Below are positions 34,344 to 47,100 of a stretch of 64,000 nt of DNA, piece after piece. The notes beneath the pieces are model-generated. The model saw only the letters and a program-made list of their open reading frames with translations, did not search any database and was not told where the DNA came from. A program made the translations under genes and the position numbers. The number at the start of each line of letters is the position of its first letter. Position 1 is the first letter of the stretch. This DNA comes from Euryodendron excelsum. Taxonomy: Eukaryota > Streptophyta > Magnoliopsida > Ericales > Pentaphylacaceae. The stretch covers positions 10,541,001 through 10,605,000 of the forward strand of contig CM065393.1 of NCBI GenBank assembly GCA_033060915.1. Direction: 5' to 3'.

Positions 34344-34970
34344 TAACTTGGGTTGGGTTAGGTTAACATAGGAGTAGATGGACTAGGGTTAACTTACTTA
34401 GGTTGGATTAGGTTAACATACGGTTAGATGGACTAGAGTTACTAACTAAGGTTAAGTTAACCTATAGTTAAGGTGACCTAGGGTTTGGACGACCTAGGGT
34501 TAGACAACTAAAATTTGGTTAACTTAAGGTTTTGAAAGGTGGTTTTAAATTAGAGTTTTGTCCTAGTGGTTTAAAACTAGGGTTTTGTGCTAGTGGTTTA
34601 GGAAAAGTGGAAAAGCAGTTTCGAACTACGGTTTTGTCCTAGTGATTTTAGAAATGTGGTTTTGAACTAGGAACTTTGGAAAGTGGTTTTGAAAAGCATG
34701 ATTTCGCGTAAAAAAACTATTATTTCATTTGAAAAACTTTATCATTTTATGTGAAAAACTTGATGAAAACCAACTCAAAAGAGTTGTAGTTTTTGAAAAT
34801 CATTTCAATGAACCACTCAAGTGAGTATAGGGTTCATATGGTTGGTATTTAGAAACTACTCAAAAGAGAATTGCCTTAGAACCATTACAACCACTAACTC
34901 AAGAGAGTGAACTATGAAAATCAATACTGATAAGTAGTTTTTGAAGACCATTTTGATAGAAACAAAAGAG
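34344..34970 (-). mobile_element. Large LTR, copy 5, left part (split by copia)
   Basis: A run of GGTTAACCTAGGGTT-like motifs and then 'CAAGAGAG...TTCATATGG' phrases match 45530-46210 of the solo LTR in the same order and orientation. Its continuation is at 53606. The TGTCG end expected further left was not found, so this side is truncated. Confidence 0.6.
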
Positions 34971-36874
34971 TGTTGACTTAAGGTTGGTCCCCATGTTGAT
35001 TTTAATGATAACTAAATCTTATGTTATTTTACTAATACATTTACTTAGTGTGCAGATTAATAAAGTATATAATTTAGACTTAAAATTCAACTTTAAGTCT
35101 AATACATGTCAAAGTGAATGCACGGTAAGCTCAGGATCAAGCAATGAACTCTAAGAGCTACACAATGAACCAAACAGATCATTTACGCCTATTTTTACTT
35201 TAAACAGATTATTTGCATTCGAAGAGATTGAAGGTGTTCAAATAAGGCTTTTATCAAGTATGCATAGACTCAATAAAGTTGTCTTACACTCAGAAAGATT
35301 AAAGACTTCATCAGAGTGTGTTAAAGTCAGTTGAAGATGATTTGATTGTGAAGAGATTAAAAAAAAAACCTCAAAAGAAGACTTCATCAAGTGTGCAAAA
35401 GGTCGATTCAAGATAATATGATTGGAAGTTGCTTAAGAAGAAGTTTCATCTTAATTGTCTGATCTCTACATGAAATCCAAGTGAAGAATTCTTCTGAGAT
35501 ATAAAGAATCAATGAAGATAATATGTATGAAGAGATTTCATCAAGCTTACAAAAGTCTCATTGAGGTGATTTCAAAGAAGAAAGAAGAATTGCTAGCAAA
35601 GAGAAAAAATCGACAATGAAAGCAATAGCTCGGCAATAAAATCAATAGCTTGGCAACGAAATCAATAGCTCGGCAATGAAAGAAATAGCTCGACAATAAA
35701 AGAGAAAGATTAGCAAAAGAACTTAGAATTGAAAGAATGAAGCCCTGACAGTTTGGAAATCAAGAAAAGATGAATATCAAGTGATTGATTCAATCCAAAT
35801 TAAATAGAACTTAGCTTTGATGAGTTAAAGAATTTTGATTGATCATTATACCCTAAAGAGAAGACTCCTTGAATATCTTATACTAGTGCTGAAGAAGAAT
35901 TTGATCACTGGAAGACAGAATGAAGATTTTTGGACAATAAGCCGACTCATGGAAATGAAGAGTCGTCTCATGAATGCAGAAGCAAAAACTTGTAAACCAA
36001 ATGATCAATGAGCCAACCCTTGAACACAAAGAATTGACTTATGAAGACTGAAGCAAGATTTCTAAACAATGAACCGACTCATGGAAATTGAAGAGTCACC
36101 TCATGAAGACAGAAGTAAAATGACTTGAAGAAACAATGATCAATGAGCCGACTCATAGAGACAATGGACAACATCTGGAAAATGTAGACCAGAAGAGTCG
36201 ACCCCTATGATATAACGACTAGTTTTTCTAAAGTTATAATGGACTAAACGTGCATTAAATAAACCCCAACAACCTCCAACTGATGAAATCAATACAGGGG
36301 TTTATATCAAGCTTCTAATTGCATTTATACAAAGAGATAGATAAGAAACAAACATTCACTGACTGATCAAACTGAAAAAACCTAAGCATTCTCATTGTCT
36401 TCACTGTGTGAACTTTGATTGTATTAATCCACTCTTGTTAGAGAGTTTGTAAATTGATTGTATATCTTTATACACTTGTAAGTGAGAGTTTGAGAGTTTT
36501 CTTGTGGAAGAAAAACTCTTGTAAGTTTGAGTAGAACTTGAACAAAACCACTTGGTGGCTGAAGAAGTTCTTATGTAAAGAGTGAGTTGAGCACTTGTTC
36601 AATCAGCATCCATTTGTAATTAGAGATTACATAATGGAGGAAGTCTTCAAGGGAATCTTGGAGTGAGGACGTAGACTACGGATTGTGGTTGAACCTCGGT
36701 AACTCTTTGTGTTCTTTCTATTGCTCTGTTTTCTTTTCTTCTTCTAATTACATTGCATTACATATAGATTGATCACTGTTACATTGTTTAGATTAATTTT
36801 AATTAATCTTAATTATTATTAATCTTCAAAAAAACCTAATTCACCCCCCTCTTGGGTTGCCTTTTGGGCCAACA
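34971..36874 (+). repeat. 5' LTR of the copia element
   Basis: 1904 bp, TGTTGACTTA...GGGCCAACA. A TATA-like TTTATATCA is at 36301-36309. Five 20-bp units (ATCAATAGCTCGGCAAYGAA type) lie at 35601-35700. Around 35939-36215 the phrase GCCGACTCATG...GAGTCGCCTCATG recurs several times, giving inverted GAGTCG/CGACTC pairs. By hand count the first ~240 bp differ from the 3' LTR at about 20 positions, mostly transitions, so the insertion is old. Confidence 0.92.
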
Positions 36875-36876
36875 AT

Positions 36877-36888
36877 TGGTATCAGAGC
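36877..36888 (+). promoter_or_regulatory. Primer-binding site
   Basis: TGGTATCAGAGC lies two bases after the 5' LTR. It is the usual initiator-Met tRNA-complementary site of plant copia elements. Confidence 0.9.
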
Positions 36889-36930
36889 TTGTATTCATGT
36901 TTTAGGGCTTAACATCCTAGAAATAAATCT

Positions 36931-38562
36931 ATGGCAACCAATTTTGGAAGCTCTCTCGGTGACGGTCAATCCACAAATAGACCACCTATGTTCAATGACA
37001 CTAATTACAATTATTGAAAAAATAGAATAAGAATTTATATTCAATCGGTAGACTATGAATTATGGAGACTCATAGTAAATGGTTCCAAAACACCTACAAC
37101 TAGAGTGAATAGAACTAACATTCCTAAACTAGAATCTGAATGGGATAAAGATGATTTGAAAATGCTACAATCTAATTCCAAAGCCATGAATATTTTATAT
37201 TGTGCACTTGATCCCAATGAATTTAATCGTATCTCCACTTGTGAATCAGCTAAAGAAATATAGGATGGATTAGAAGTCACACATGAAGGTACCAATCAGG
37301 TTAAGTAATCTAAAATCAATATTTAGGTACATAATTATGAATTGTTTAAAATGAAACCTGATGAGTCCATCACTGAAATGTTCACAAGGTTTATCAATAT
37401 TATTAAGGGTTTAAAATCTCTTGGAAAGGTGTATTCTAATAGTGAACAGGTAAGGAAGATTCTAAGGTCTTTGCCAAAAGTTTGGGAAGCTAAAGTCACA
37501 GTAATCCAAGAAGTCAAGGACCTCAACACCTTGCCTTTTGAAGAACTCTTAGGCTCCTTAATGACTCATGAGCTCACTCAAAAGCAACATGCCCAAGAGG
37601 ATGAAAAAAAGAAGAAAAGAGTAGTTGCATTCAAATCCAATAGTCAAGATGATGAATCAGCAAGTGATGAGAATAAAGATGAAATTGCTCTCATCACTAA
37701 AAAATTTAGAAGATTCATGAAAAAGAAATGGAGAGGTGGAAAGAAGCATGAAGCCAAAGGAGAACCGAGTAAGGAATCCAACATTACATGCTACGAATGC
37801 AAGAAGCCTGGACATATAAAGCCAGATTGTCCTCTACTCAGAAAGAGAGGAAAGAAATATCAAGGGAAGAAGGCCATGGCAGCCACGACATGGAGTGATG
37901 ATGAAGAATCAAGCTCCGAAGAAGAAGTCAAACCACAAGAAGTGGCTAACCTATGTCTCATGGCTCATGAGGATGATAGTAAGGTATCAAACTCTTCCCA
38001 ATTTGCTTTTAATAAATTACAAGATGCATTTGATGATTTACTTTGTGAATTCAGAAAAATAGAAATTAAAAATGGACTTCTTAAAAAGATGGTTTCTACT
38101 ATTACTAATGAAAATGAAAATTTACAAAAAGAAAATAAAGTTTTGAAAAATGAAGTTTGTGTCTTAAAGGATAAGATTAAGAGAAACTCTTTTCAAGAAG
38201 ATTCTTCAAACGAAAATCATATCTTACTTGATAAGGTTAAAGGCTTGGAAACAACTTTTTTTAGATGTGTAAGTGAAAAAGAAAAATTGGATACAATTTT
38301 AGGAAAATAAAAATGTTCTTTAGACAAAGTTGGTATTGGCTTTGATCCTTGTAAAAGAAAGAAATTTTCAAAATGTAGATTTATCACTTCAACTGGAAAA
38401 CCACAAGCATCATGCTTTTATTGTCATAAAATAGGACATATTGCTAATAGATGCTATGCCTTGCAAAAAACAAATGTTCCTAGAAATGCATGGGTCCCTA
38501 GAAGACCATTGAGGACTAACCCCCAAGAACCCAAGATGGTTTGGGTACCTAAGGTCAGATAA
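36931..38562 (+). pseudogene. Copia gag remnant with two zinc knuckles
   Basis: The frame opens at the ATG at 36931 and is interrupted by several stops before 37342, then runs open to 38310, and after one more stop to 38562. It carries the gag/UBN2-type helical region (residues like FKMKPDESITEMF, LRSLPKVWEAKV). Two CCHC zinc knuckles follow, CYECKKPGHIKPDC at about 37790-37831 and CFYCHKIGHIANRC at about 38411-38452. A Lys-rich stretch and an acidic SDDEESSSEEE tract lie between them. Gag would form the virus-like particle and bind RNA. The stops make it non-functional. Two knuckles, rather than one, fit the Sirevirus type. Confidence 0.88.
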
Positions 38563-38588
38563 ATTCTCTTACAGGTTTGCCTTCAAGA

Positions 38589-39783
38589 AAAATCCAAGAA
38601 AGACCTTGGTACTTGGATAGTGGATGCTCAAGGCATATGATGGGAGATGAGGCATAATTCATATCTCTCTCACCAAAGGATGGAGGTCTTGTCACATTTG
38701 GTGACAATAGTAAAGGGAAGATCATTGGTATAGGTAGTGTCGGTAAGAATTATTCTACCTCTATCGAAAATGTATTACTTGTTAAAGGACTCAAACATAA
38801 TTTTTTAAGCATTAGTCAACTTTGTGACAAAGCATGCAAGGTTGTATTTGAATCCTCTAAATGTGATGTAATTGACATTAATGATAACAAAACAATTCTC
38901 ACTAGATATAGACAAGGCAATATTTATATTTTCAATCTTAATGATTTATCTTCTTGCAAAGTAGAATGTCTTGCTGCTATGAATAGTGATGAAAGTTGGT
39001 TGTAGCATAGAAGACTTGATCACATTAGTATGAGCATACTTTCAAAGGTTTCTAAAAATAATTTGGTCAAAGGTCTTCCAAAAATAAAATTTGAGAAAGA
39101 TGGAGTTTGTGATGCTTGTCAATTAGGTAAGCAAACTCGAATTTCCTTCAAATCCTTAAATATGCTCACTACCTCTAGACCACTACAACTATTGCATATG
39201 GACTTATTTGGACCAACTAGAACTTTAAGTCTTGGTGGGAAATGATATGCACTTATTATCGTTGATGACTATTCTAGATTTACATGGATATTCTTCTTAG
39301 CTCATAAGGATGAGACAATTGTTTTCTTCACAAAATTTTGTAGAAAAATCCAAAATAAAAAAGGCTTTTCAATCACTTCTATTAAGACTAATCATGAAGG
39401 GGAATTCGATTACAAACCCTTTGAAATGTTTTGTGATGAAAATGGCTTTGATCATAATTTTTTAGCCCCTAAAACACCTCAACAAAATGGGGTTGTTGAG
39501 AGGAAAAACAGAGTTTTAGAAGAAATGGCAAGAACCATGCTTTGTGAAAATGGTTTACCAAAATATTTTTGAGCTGAAGCTGTTAGCACAGCGTGTTATG
39601 TTTTGAATCGTATATTATTTAGAAAACTTTTTAACAAAACCCCCTATGAATTTTGGAAAGATAAGAAACCAAATGTCTCATACTTTAAAACTTTTGGATG
39701 TAAATGCTTTGTATTAAATAACAATAAAGATAACCTCAGCAAGTTTGATGCAAAATCTAACTAGGGTGTATTTCTTGGCCATT
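38589..39783 (+). pseudogene. Copia protease-integrase remnant, interrupted
   Basis: In a different frame from gag. The protease motif YLDSGCSRHM is at about 38610-38640. The gag-pre-integrase HRRLDH motif is near 39009, followed by the C-x-x-C of CDACQLGKQ (39108-39135). The integrase core shows DYSRFTW (39267-39287) and the C-terminal catalytic-Glu segment TPQQNGVVERKNR (about 39475-39513). Stops occur at 39003-39005, 39243-39245, 39571-39573 and 39762-39764. The frame is cut at 39783 by a solo LTR and continues at 42430. Confidence 0.9.
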
Positions 39784-42424
39784 TGTCGTACCCAGATTTT
39801 TAGCACTCGAGGAATACACACACAAGCGGGAAAAATACTGTACTCTCTCGTTAGAACTCACCCTCCTAAAAGAATGAGTACGACTAGATTTGAATTGAAA
39901 ATTGATTTGAACAAAGGGCTTTTAGAAAACATTTAGAGTCGCCACCTAGCTTGATTAAGGTGAGTTAGGTCATCTAAAAACTAAGCATAATCCGAAAACT
40001 ACACTTAGGGTTTTGAGAAAACGATTTTGAAAATATCTCCTCAAGAGAGGGTTTTTAGGAAAACAGGTTGTTTGGCAACCTTTAGAAAATATTTAGCCCT
40101 TTTTTGAAAAATAACCATTTTTGGTCTTTGAAAACAGTGATTCTAGGTTCGAAGATTGGTTACGTATAGGGAAGATGCACTAAGCCATCACCCTACCCCG
40201 CCCTTTCGGTACCTACATGTCAATCTACCCTAGATTCACCTATGAGAGTCTTCAGCTAACTATTGTTCAATCCTATTAACTTTGAAAAAGATGTTTAAAA
40301 AGATATGATGCATGATATGCAAGTGCAAGATAAGAGAATTTGAAAATAGATTTGGAAAAAGATTTGAAAAGAAATTGATTTGATTTAAAAAGATATATGA
40401 AAAGATAGATTTGAAATTGGAATTGAAAAGAGATTTGAAAAGAGTTATGGAATTAGAAACTTGAAAAATGTTGTGACCTCACCCATGAGGGTTACCTACA
40501 TATCCTTTTGGAGGAATCAGGTCAGTCGTATTTCGGACAAGAGTCCGATTGAAAATAGAAGGTTAGATTGGAAGAAAGAGATTTTGATTAAAAAAAAGAA
40601 TTTGATTTGAATTTAGAATAGAAGATTGAAAATTGAAATTGTTTTGGAAAGATTGAGGTTTAGGAAACCTAGACTTAGGAAAGAGAAGAGACTTAGGAAA
40701 GATTTGACTTGGAAGAGTTTTAGGAAAAGATTTGACTCGGATGTTGAACTTGAAAGATTTAGGAAAGGATTGGATTTAGGAAATGTTTGAATTAGGAAAG
40801 GTTCTAATTAGGAAAGTGTCGAAATAGGAAAGTGTCATTTTTGAAAAGTTTCGCTTTAGGAAAGTTTTGAATTAGAAAAAGTTCAAATTAGGAAAATGTC
40901 ATTTTAGGAAAGATTTCGAATTAGGAAAGTTTTCGAATTAGGAAAGTGTTGGACTAAGAAGGTTTCAACTTAAGAAAGTTTCAATTTATGAAAGTTTTAA
41001 CTTAGGAAAGTTTTGAAAATAGGAAAGTTTTGAAAATAGGAAAGTTTTGAGTTTAGAAAGTTTTGGATTTGGAAATATTTGAAGTTTAAGGAAAGTTTAG
41101 AATTTAGAAAGATTTAGGTTTAGAAAGATGTAACTTAAGAAATTTTTGAATTTAGAAAACTTCGAATTTGAAAAGATTTGAAATTTAGAAAGTTTAAGAT
41201 TTTAGAAAGTTTTAGAGTTTTAGAAGATCTTGAGATTAGGAAAGGTTTAAGTTTAGGAAAGGTTTGAAAACTTAGATTTCGAAAGTTAAGATTTGGAAAG
41301 GGGTAGAATTAAGAAAGGGTTGAATTAGAAAAAATTTGGAAGCTTAATGTTTAAGGAAAGGTTTTTAGGAAACTTATGGTTTAGGAAGATAGAGAGTTGA
41401 ACTAGGAAAGATTTAGATTTTGAGTTTTAAAATTTAGGAAAGATTTTAATGTTCAAGTTTTGGAAACTTAAGATTTAGGGAAGTAGAAGATTAGGAAGGA
41501 TTTGATCTAGGAAAGGTTTGGATTAGGAAGGGATTGGATTTTGTTTCTAAAAAAGAAAGCTTGATTTTGTTTCTAAAAACGGAGGATTGGATCTAATTTC
41601 CTAAACAGGAAGATTGGATTTGGGCAAGGATTTGGAAAGGGAAAATTTTAGAAACCCTAGATTTGGAAGACTATAGTTTTGACATAGAGAAGAGGTTTTG
41701 AAAATATGTATAGTTTGGATGTAGAAAACAAAAGGTTTTAGAAACCTAGGTTTTAAGGCAAGTTTGAAAACCATGTTTTTGAAAAAAAAATTAGTGTTTC
41801 CTAATTGTTAGCTCTAGGGCTTGACTTGGGCTCTAAGGAAAGAGTTTTTGGAAAGTATGTTTTTGGAAACGAGTTTTTGAAAAGAAATCCTAGAGAGGAG
41901 TTTCTAGATGGAAGATTTTGGAAAGAGAGTTTTTTATAAAGATTTTTGGAAAAAGATTGTTAGAGAGAGTTTTTAGGAAAGTGAATTTAGGAAATGTTTT
42001 AAGAAAGTGAATTTTGAGGAGAGAGAGTTTTGGAAAAAGATCCTAGTGATGAGTTTTTTAGAAAGAGATTTAGTAAGAGGTTTTTCTAAGAAGGAAACCT
42101 AGGGAACGTTTTTGGAAAGTAGATTTTGAAGAGAGCGTTTTAGAAAGGAGTTTAAAAAAAGAAGTTTTGGAAAATAGATTTTTGGAAGGAGTTTTTGAAA
42201 ACAACTTTGGAAAGAAGAGTTTTAGGAAAGTATGTTGAAAAAAAAGATTTTTAAGAAGAGATTTTTGAAAAGAGAGTTATTTGGGCCTAGTGGGCCCGCG
42301 AAGCGATGGACAGACGGGATTTGGATTTAAAGAGTTGGTTTCAATTGGAATACGTCCATATTGACTGGAGTACAAGTCTGGACTGAGTGTAGACTGCCGA
42401 GCGGTCAACAATGGGGTGCTTACA
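39784..42424 (-). mobile_element. Solo LTR, copy 3 (2641 bp, TSD CCATT)
   Basis: Begins TGTCGTACCC and ends GTGCTTACA on the plus strand, flanked by perfect CCATT duplications (39779-39783 and 42425-42429), within the integrase-RT linker of the copia element. It is in reverse orientation relative to copies 1 and 2. It has the conserved blocks at about 39930-40000, 40140-40260 and 40470-40560, then the purine-rich (C-poor on this strand) TTAGGAAAG array to about 42280. It lacks the middle region with the TATA box present in 44111-48861, so it has an internal deletion. No internal domain, so it is a solo LTR left by LTR-LTR recombination. Confidence 0.92.
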
Positions 42425-42429
42425 CCATT

Positions 42430-44110
42430 CAACACATAGCAAGGCTTATAGAGTCTTTAATAAGAGGACTCTAGTGGTAGAAGAATCAGTCCATGTCACT
42501 TTTGATGAATTTAACCATTCTTAAAAGAATGTTGCAAGTAATGATGTAGATGAGTTAGAACCTGAAATGGAAAGGATAGACATTCAACCAGGCTCAAATG
42601 AAAAACCACAAAAGGAAAGAGAAGCACAAGAAACTCCTACCAGACAACAAGAAATCAATGAAGGTCTACCTAAGGAGTGGAAGTTTGTGCATAACCATCC
42701 TACGGAACAAATCCTAGGTGATCTTTCATAAAGAGTAAGAACTCAATCCTCTATAAAAAAAATATATTTAATCATCTTGCATTTTTGTCACAAATAAAGC
42801 TTTAGTGTTTTGATGATGCTGAAAATGATGAATTTTGGATAAATGCAATACAAGAAGAATTGAATCAATTTGAAAGGAATGATGTATGGCACCTTGTTCC
42901 TAGACCTAGTAATCATCCAGTCATTGGAACTAAATGGGTATTTAAAAATAAAATTGATGAGTCCGGAGTTGTTGTGAGGAATAAGGCAAGACTTGTTGCT
43001 CAAGGTTATAGCTAAGAAGAAGGCATTGATTTTGATGGAACCTATGCTCCGGTAGCTAGATTAGAAGTCATTAGATTATTACTTGCATTTGCTTATTTTA
43101 AAGATTTTAAATTGTATCAAATGGATGTTAAAAGCGCTTTCCTAAATAGTTTTATCACTGAAGAAGTTTTTGTTGAACAACCATCTGGATTTGAAGATCC
43201 AAAATTTCTTGACCATGTTTTCAAACTCACAAAAGTTTTGTATGGTTTAAAGCAAGCCCCAAGGGCTTGGTATGAAAGATTAAGCAAATTTTTAATTAAA
43301 AAAAGTTTTTCTAAAGGAAAAATAGATACCACCCTTTTTATCAAAATAAAAAATAATGATACGCTTGTAGTACAAATTTATGTAGATGATATTATATTCG
43401 GTGTTACTAATAAGTCACTTTGCGAAGTATTTACTAAGTGTATGCAAGGAGAATTTGAGATGAGTATGATGGGCGAGCTCAACTACTTTCTCAAACTCCA
43501 AATCAAGTAATCGAAGGAAAGCATCTTCATCAACCAAGCAAAGTATATCAAGGACTTTATCAAAAAGTTTGGCATGGAAGATGCAAAGCCAATAAGTACT
43601 CCAATGAGTACTACAACAAAATTGGATAGCAATGAAAAAGGTAAGTCAGTAGATACTAAACTTTATAGAAGCATGATAGGCTTTCTATTGTATCTAACTG
43701 CTAGTAAACCAGATATAATGTTTAGTGTTTGCTTGTGTGTTCGCTTTCAATCTAATCCTAAAAAATCTCATATGATTGCTGTAAAGAGAATTTTTCGTTA
43801 TCTTAAGCACACACCAAACCTTGGATTATGGTATCCAAAGGGCACTTGCTTTAATTTGAATGCTTACATTGACGCTGACTATGCGAGGAGTAGAGTTGAT
43901 AGGAAGTGCACAAGTGGCTCTTGCCAACTCCTAGGCAACATGATTACATCTTAGTATAGCAAGAAACAACATTCAGTTGCTCTCTCCACAGCTGAGGCTG
44001 AATATGTAGCAGCTGGTAGTTGTTGTGCTCAAGTGTTGTGAATCAAACAACAATTAGAAGATTATGGAATCTTGTTTGATCATATTCCTATTAAGTGTGA
44101 TAATACTAGT
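42430..44110 (+). pseudogene. Copia reverse transcriptase / RNase H remnant
   Basis: Resumes in the middle of the linker at 42430. The RT core holds the QMDVKSAFLN motif at 43118-43147, LYGLKQAPRAWY (about 43238-43273) and the catalytic YVDDIIFG at 43379-43402. RNase H shows DADYA (43873-43887) and STAEAEYVAA (about 43987-44016). Stops or frameshifts occur near 42522, 42729, 42800, 43012, 43508, 43952 and 44038. The frame is cut at 44110 by a second solo LTR; the last part of RNase H lies after 48866. Confidence 0.92.
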
Positions 44111-47100
44111 TGTCGCACCCTGGTTTTTGGGTGTCCAAGGTCCTTTCGGCTCGAAAACCCAAAGCATAGAATTCTGTCACTAGAACTCATCCTCCTAGAA
44201 GGACAAGTGCGACTAGGTTTGAAAGTTGGTTTGACTAAGGGCTTTTCAGAAAAATAGGAGTTACCACCTAACTTGATGAAGGTGAGTTAGGGCACCTAAA
44301 ACTAAGTGCTAATCCGAAGATTAAACTTAGGATTTTTGAAAATGGTTTTGAAAACTCTGTCAAGAGAGGTTTTTTTTTTTTTTAAGAAAATAGGTTGTTT
44401 GGCAACCTTTGAAAATATTTAAGCCCTTTTGGAAAATAACTCCATTTTGGTCATTTGAAAACAGAAATCTATAGTTCGGGGGTTGGTTACGTGTAGGGAA
44501 GAGATCTTAAGATCATCACCCTACCCCGCCCTTTCGGTACCTACATGTCTAATCACCCTTTGTTCACTCACTAGAATTACCGGTTACCATTGTCCACTTA
44601 ATATCCACTTTGGAACTTTGAAAATGGGGTTTAGTCATCGCTTTTCGAATGAATAATGCATGATGCAAGTTTTGGATGAAGTTTGAAAATAATGGGGGTT
44701 TTAAAAGAGTTTGGAATAGAAACCTTGAATTGATTGGAATTTTTGAAAAAGAGATTGCAGTTGAAATAAAAGTTATAACCGCACCATTTTAGGTTGCCTA
44801 CGTATCTCATTTGGCGAGAATCAGGTCATTCGTAGTTCGGGCAAGAGCTCGATAGAAAATAGGCACATTAGGGCCTTTGGAAGGTTTGAAGACATTTTGG
44901 AGTCTTTGAAAAAGTTTAAGACACTTTGAGGTCTTTGAAAAAGTTTAAGACACTTTGAAATCTTTGGAAAAGTTTAAGACACTTTGAGATATTTGGAAGT
45001 CGAAGACTCTTTGTGGCCTTGAAAGTTGAAGACCCTTTGTGGTCTCGGAAGTTTTGACTTGAAATTGGATGGTGGAGTGTTTTGAAAATATTTTTACATC
45101 AACTTGAGGGAGTTTTTGGAAAAATGCTTTGGCGTGTCTTAAGAGAACTTGAAAGTGTTTTTTGAAGTCTTGTTTTGAAAACCTTGGAGGCATGACTTTA
45201 GAATGTTTGGATGAATTAGTTTTTTAAAGTGGTTTTTCGAAATGGCTAAGGATTTGAAATCGTAATATGGACAACCTTAGGGGTTGTTCTTGATTTATCA
45301 CTTTTCCTTGGAATCCCTAGCTATGAGAGGGCTAGGGACACCTTAGATTTGTAACCTTTTGAAAACATTTTTGGAAACACCTTGAAGATGGAGCGTAAGA
45401 ACATTTGAAGAGTTTATGGAGTTGGTTTTATGAAATCATGAGAGTAGGGGGTATTGGAGAAATGGGTAATGTGAATAGTTTAAAATTGAAGGATCATTTA
45501 GAAAAGGGTTCAAGAGTTGGAACCTTAAAGTGTATTAACCTAGGTTGGGTTAGCTTAGGGTTAGGGGTGACCTAAGATTAACTAACTTGGGTTAGGTTAA
45601 CCTAGGGTTATGATGACCTATGGTTAACTAACTAAGGTTGGGTTAACCTAAGGTTAAGGTGACCTAGGGTTAACTAACTAGGGTAAGGTTAACCTAAGGT
45701 GAGTGAACTAGGGTCAAGTTAACCTAGGGTTGGACAACTAAGGTCAAGTTAGCCTAGGGTTGGACAACTAGAGTCAAGTTAACCTAGGGTTAGAAAACTA
45801 GGGATTGGAAGATGGTTTTGAAAGTTAGTTTTAATGCACTTTTGGAAAGAGCTTTGAAAAAAAAAACATGTTATGCAATAGATTTTGATGGATAACCTTT
45901 TTGGAAATCATTTCCATGAAAATTTTGACTCTAGCCAAGAGTATGATTTATATGGTTGGTGTTTGGAGACCATTCCAAGGAATGTTTTCCCATGACCATT
46001 ATAACTATAATCTTGACAAGAGTGTAAGGGGTCCAAAAAAAATCAACATGGTGATGATAACTTTTTAATGCACCATTTTTAATGCAAAGATGGAGAAAAT
46101 GCATTTTTTATATTCAACTTTTGAGAAGGATTTTGAAAACCATTTTTCAAGGGAAACATTCCATCAAGAGAGGGTTCATATGGCCAAACAAAAGGGAGAC
46201 TATTCAAGAGAGGGTTCCATAGGGCCATTCCAACCACTACACTTAAAAGAATGACAATTTTAAAAACTAGAGAATTAGAAAGCAACCCTTATGCAAATTA
46301 AAACGTCATGATGCCAAAATGAGAGTTAGGGGGTTAATAGGAGGTCTCCTAAGGCATGATTTCTAAAATCCCATCCTAAACTTCAAGGGTCTAACTCTTG
46401 GAACAATTTTTAAAAAAAATATAGAGCTTGGAAATGGCATGACAATAAGAGCATTGTAAGCATTGTAGAATATGACAATAAGCATAAAATGAAGCCAAGC
46501 ACACAAAACATGATCAAAATAGTAATATGCAAGGGGTCATGATCACATACAAGGCTTTTAGGCTACACCACATAAACAAGGGACTCCTAGGCCATACCAT
46601 CTCAAAGTAGGCTAGTGAGAGGTCCCCCTACACGGTGGCTCTCATTTGCTTTCCTCTAGGCATGATCTAAGAGCCCTCTTGGCTCAAGCATGCAAGAATA
46701 GGGGGTTGTAGATGGGGATTAAAATAGAGAATAGCCTAAGTAGGCTAGGAGGGAGAAGAGAAGAGTGGGGGAAGACACAAATGTAAAAGGGATACCACAT
46801 TTTACTTCAACACACTTGTAGTCTTCAATGGATATCTTGATTGGAGCTTGAATGACTTCAAGAGGGCTTGAGGGGTTGGAATGGAGTGTGTAAATGTGTA
46901 TAAGGCCTTGTAGGTGAAGTTTATAGGCTTAAGGGAGGTAAAATCTAGCCTAAGTGTTGGAGGGGTGGAATATATGTAAGGATTCGATATTCTGAAGCAG
47001 TTTTAGTAGAGCTTCGCATCAATTTTGAAGATGGAATATGCAAAGGGGTGGTCTGGTATTTATAGGCAATCTAGAACATGCGCCTGGCGCCTGGCCAAAA

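Noticed and set aside
34344..34520. Interstitial telomere array
   Set aside because: GGTTAAC/TAGGGTT motifs have no regular 7-bp period; they match the LTR minisatellite at 45530.
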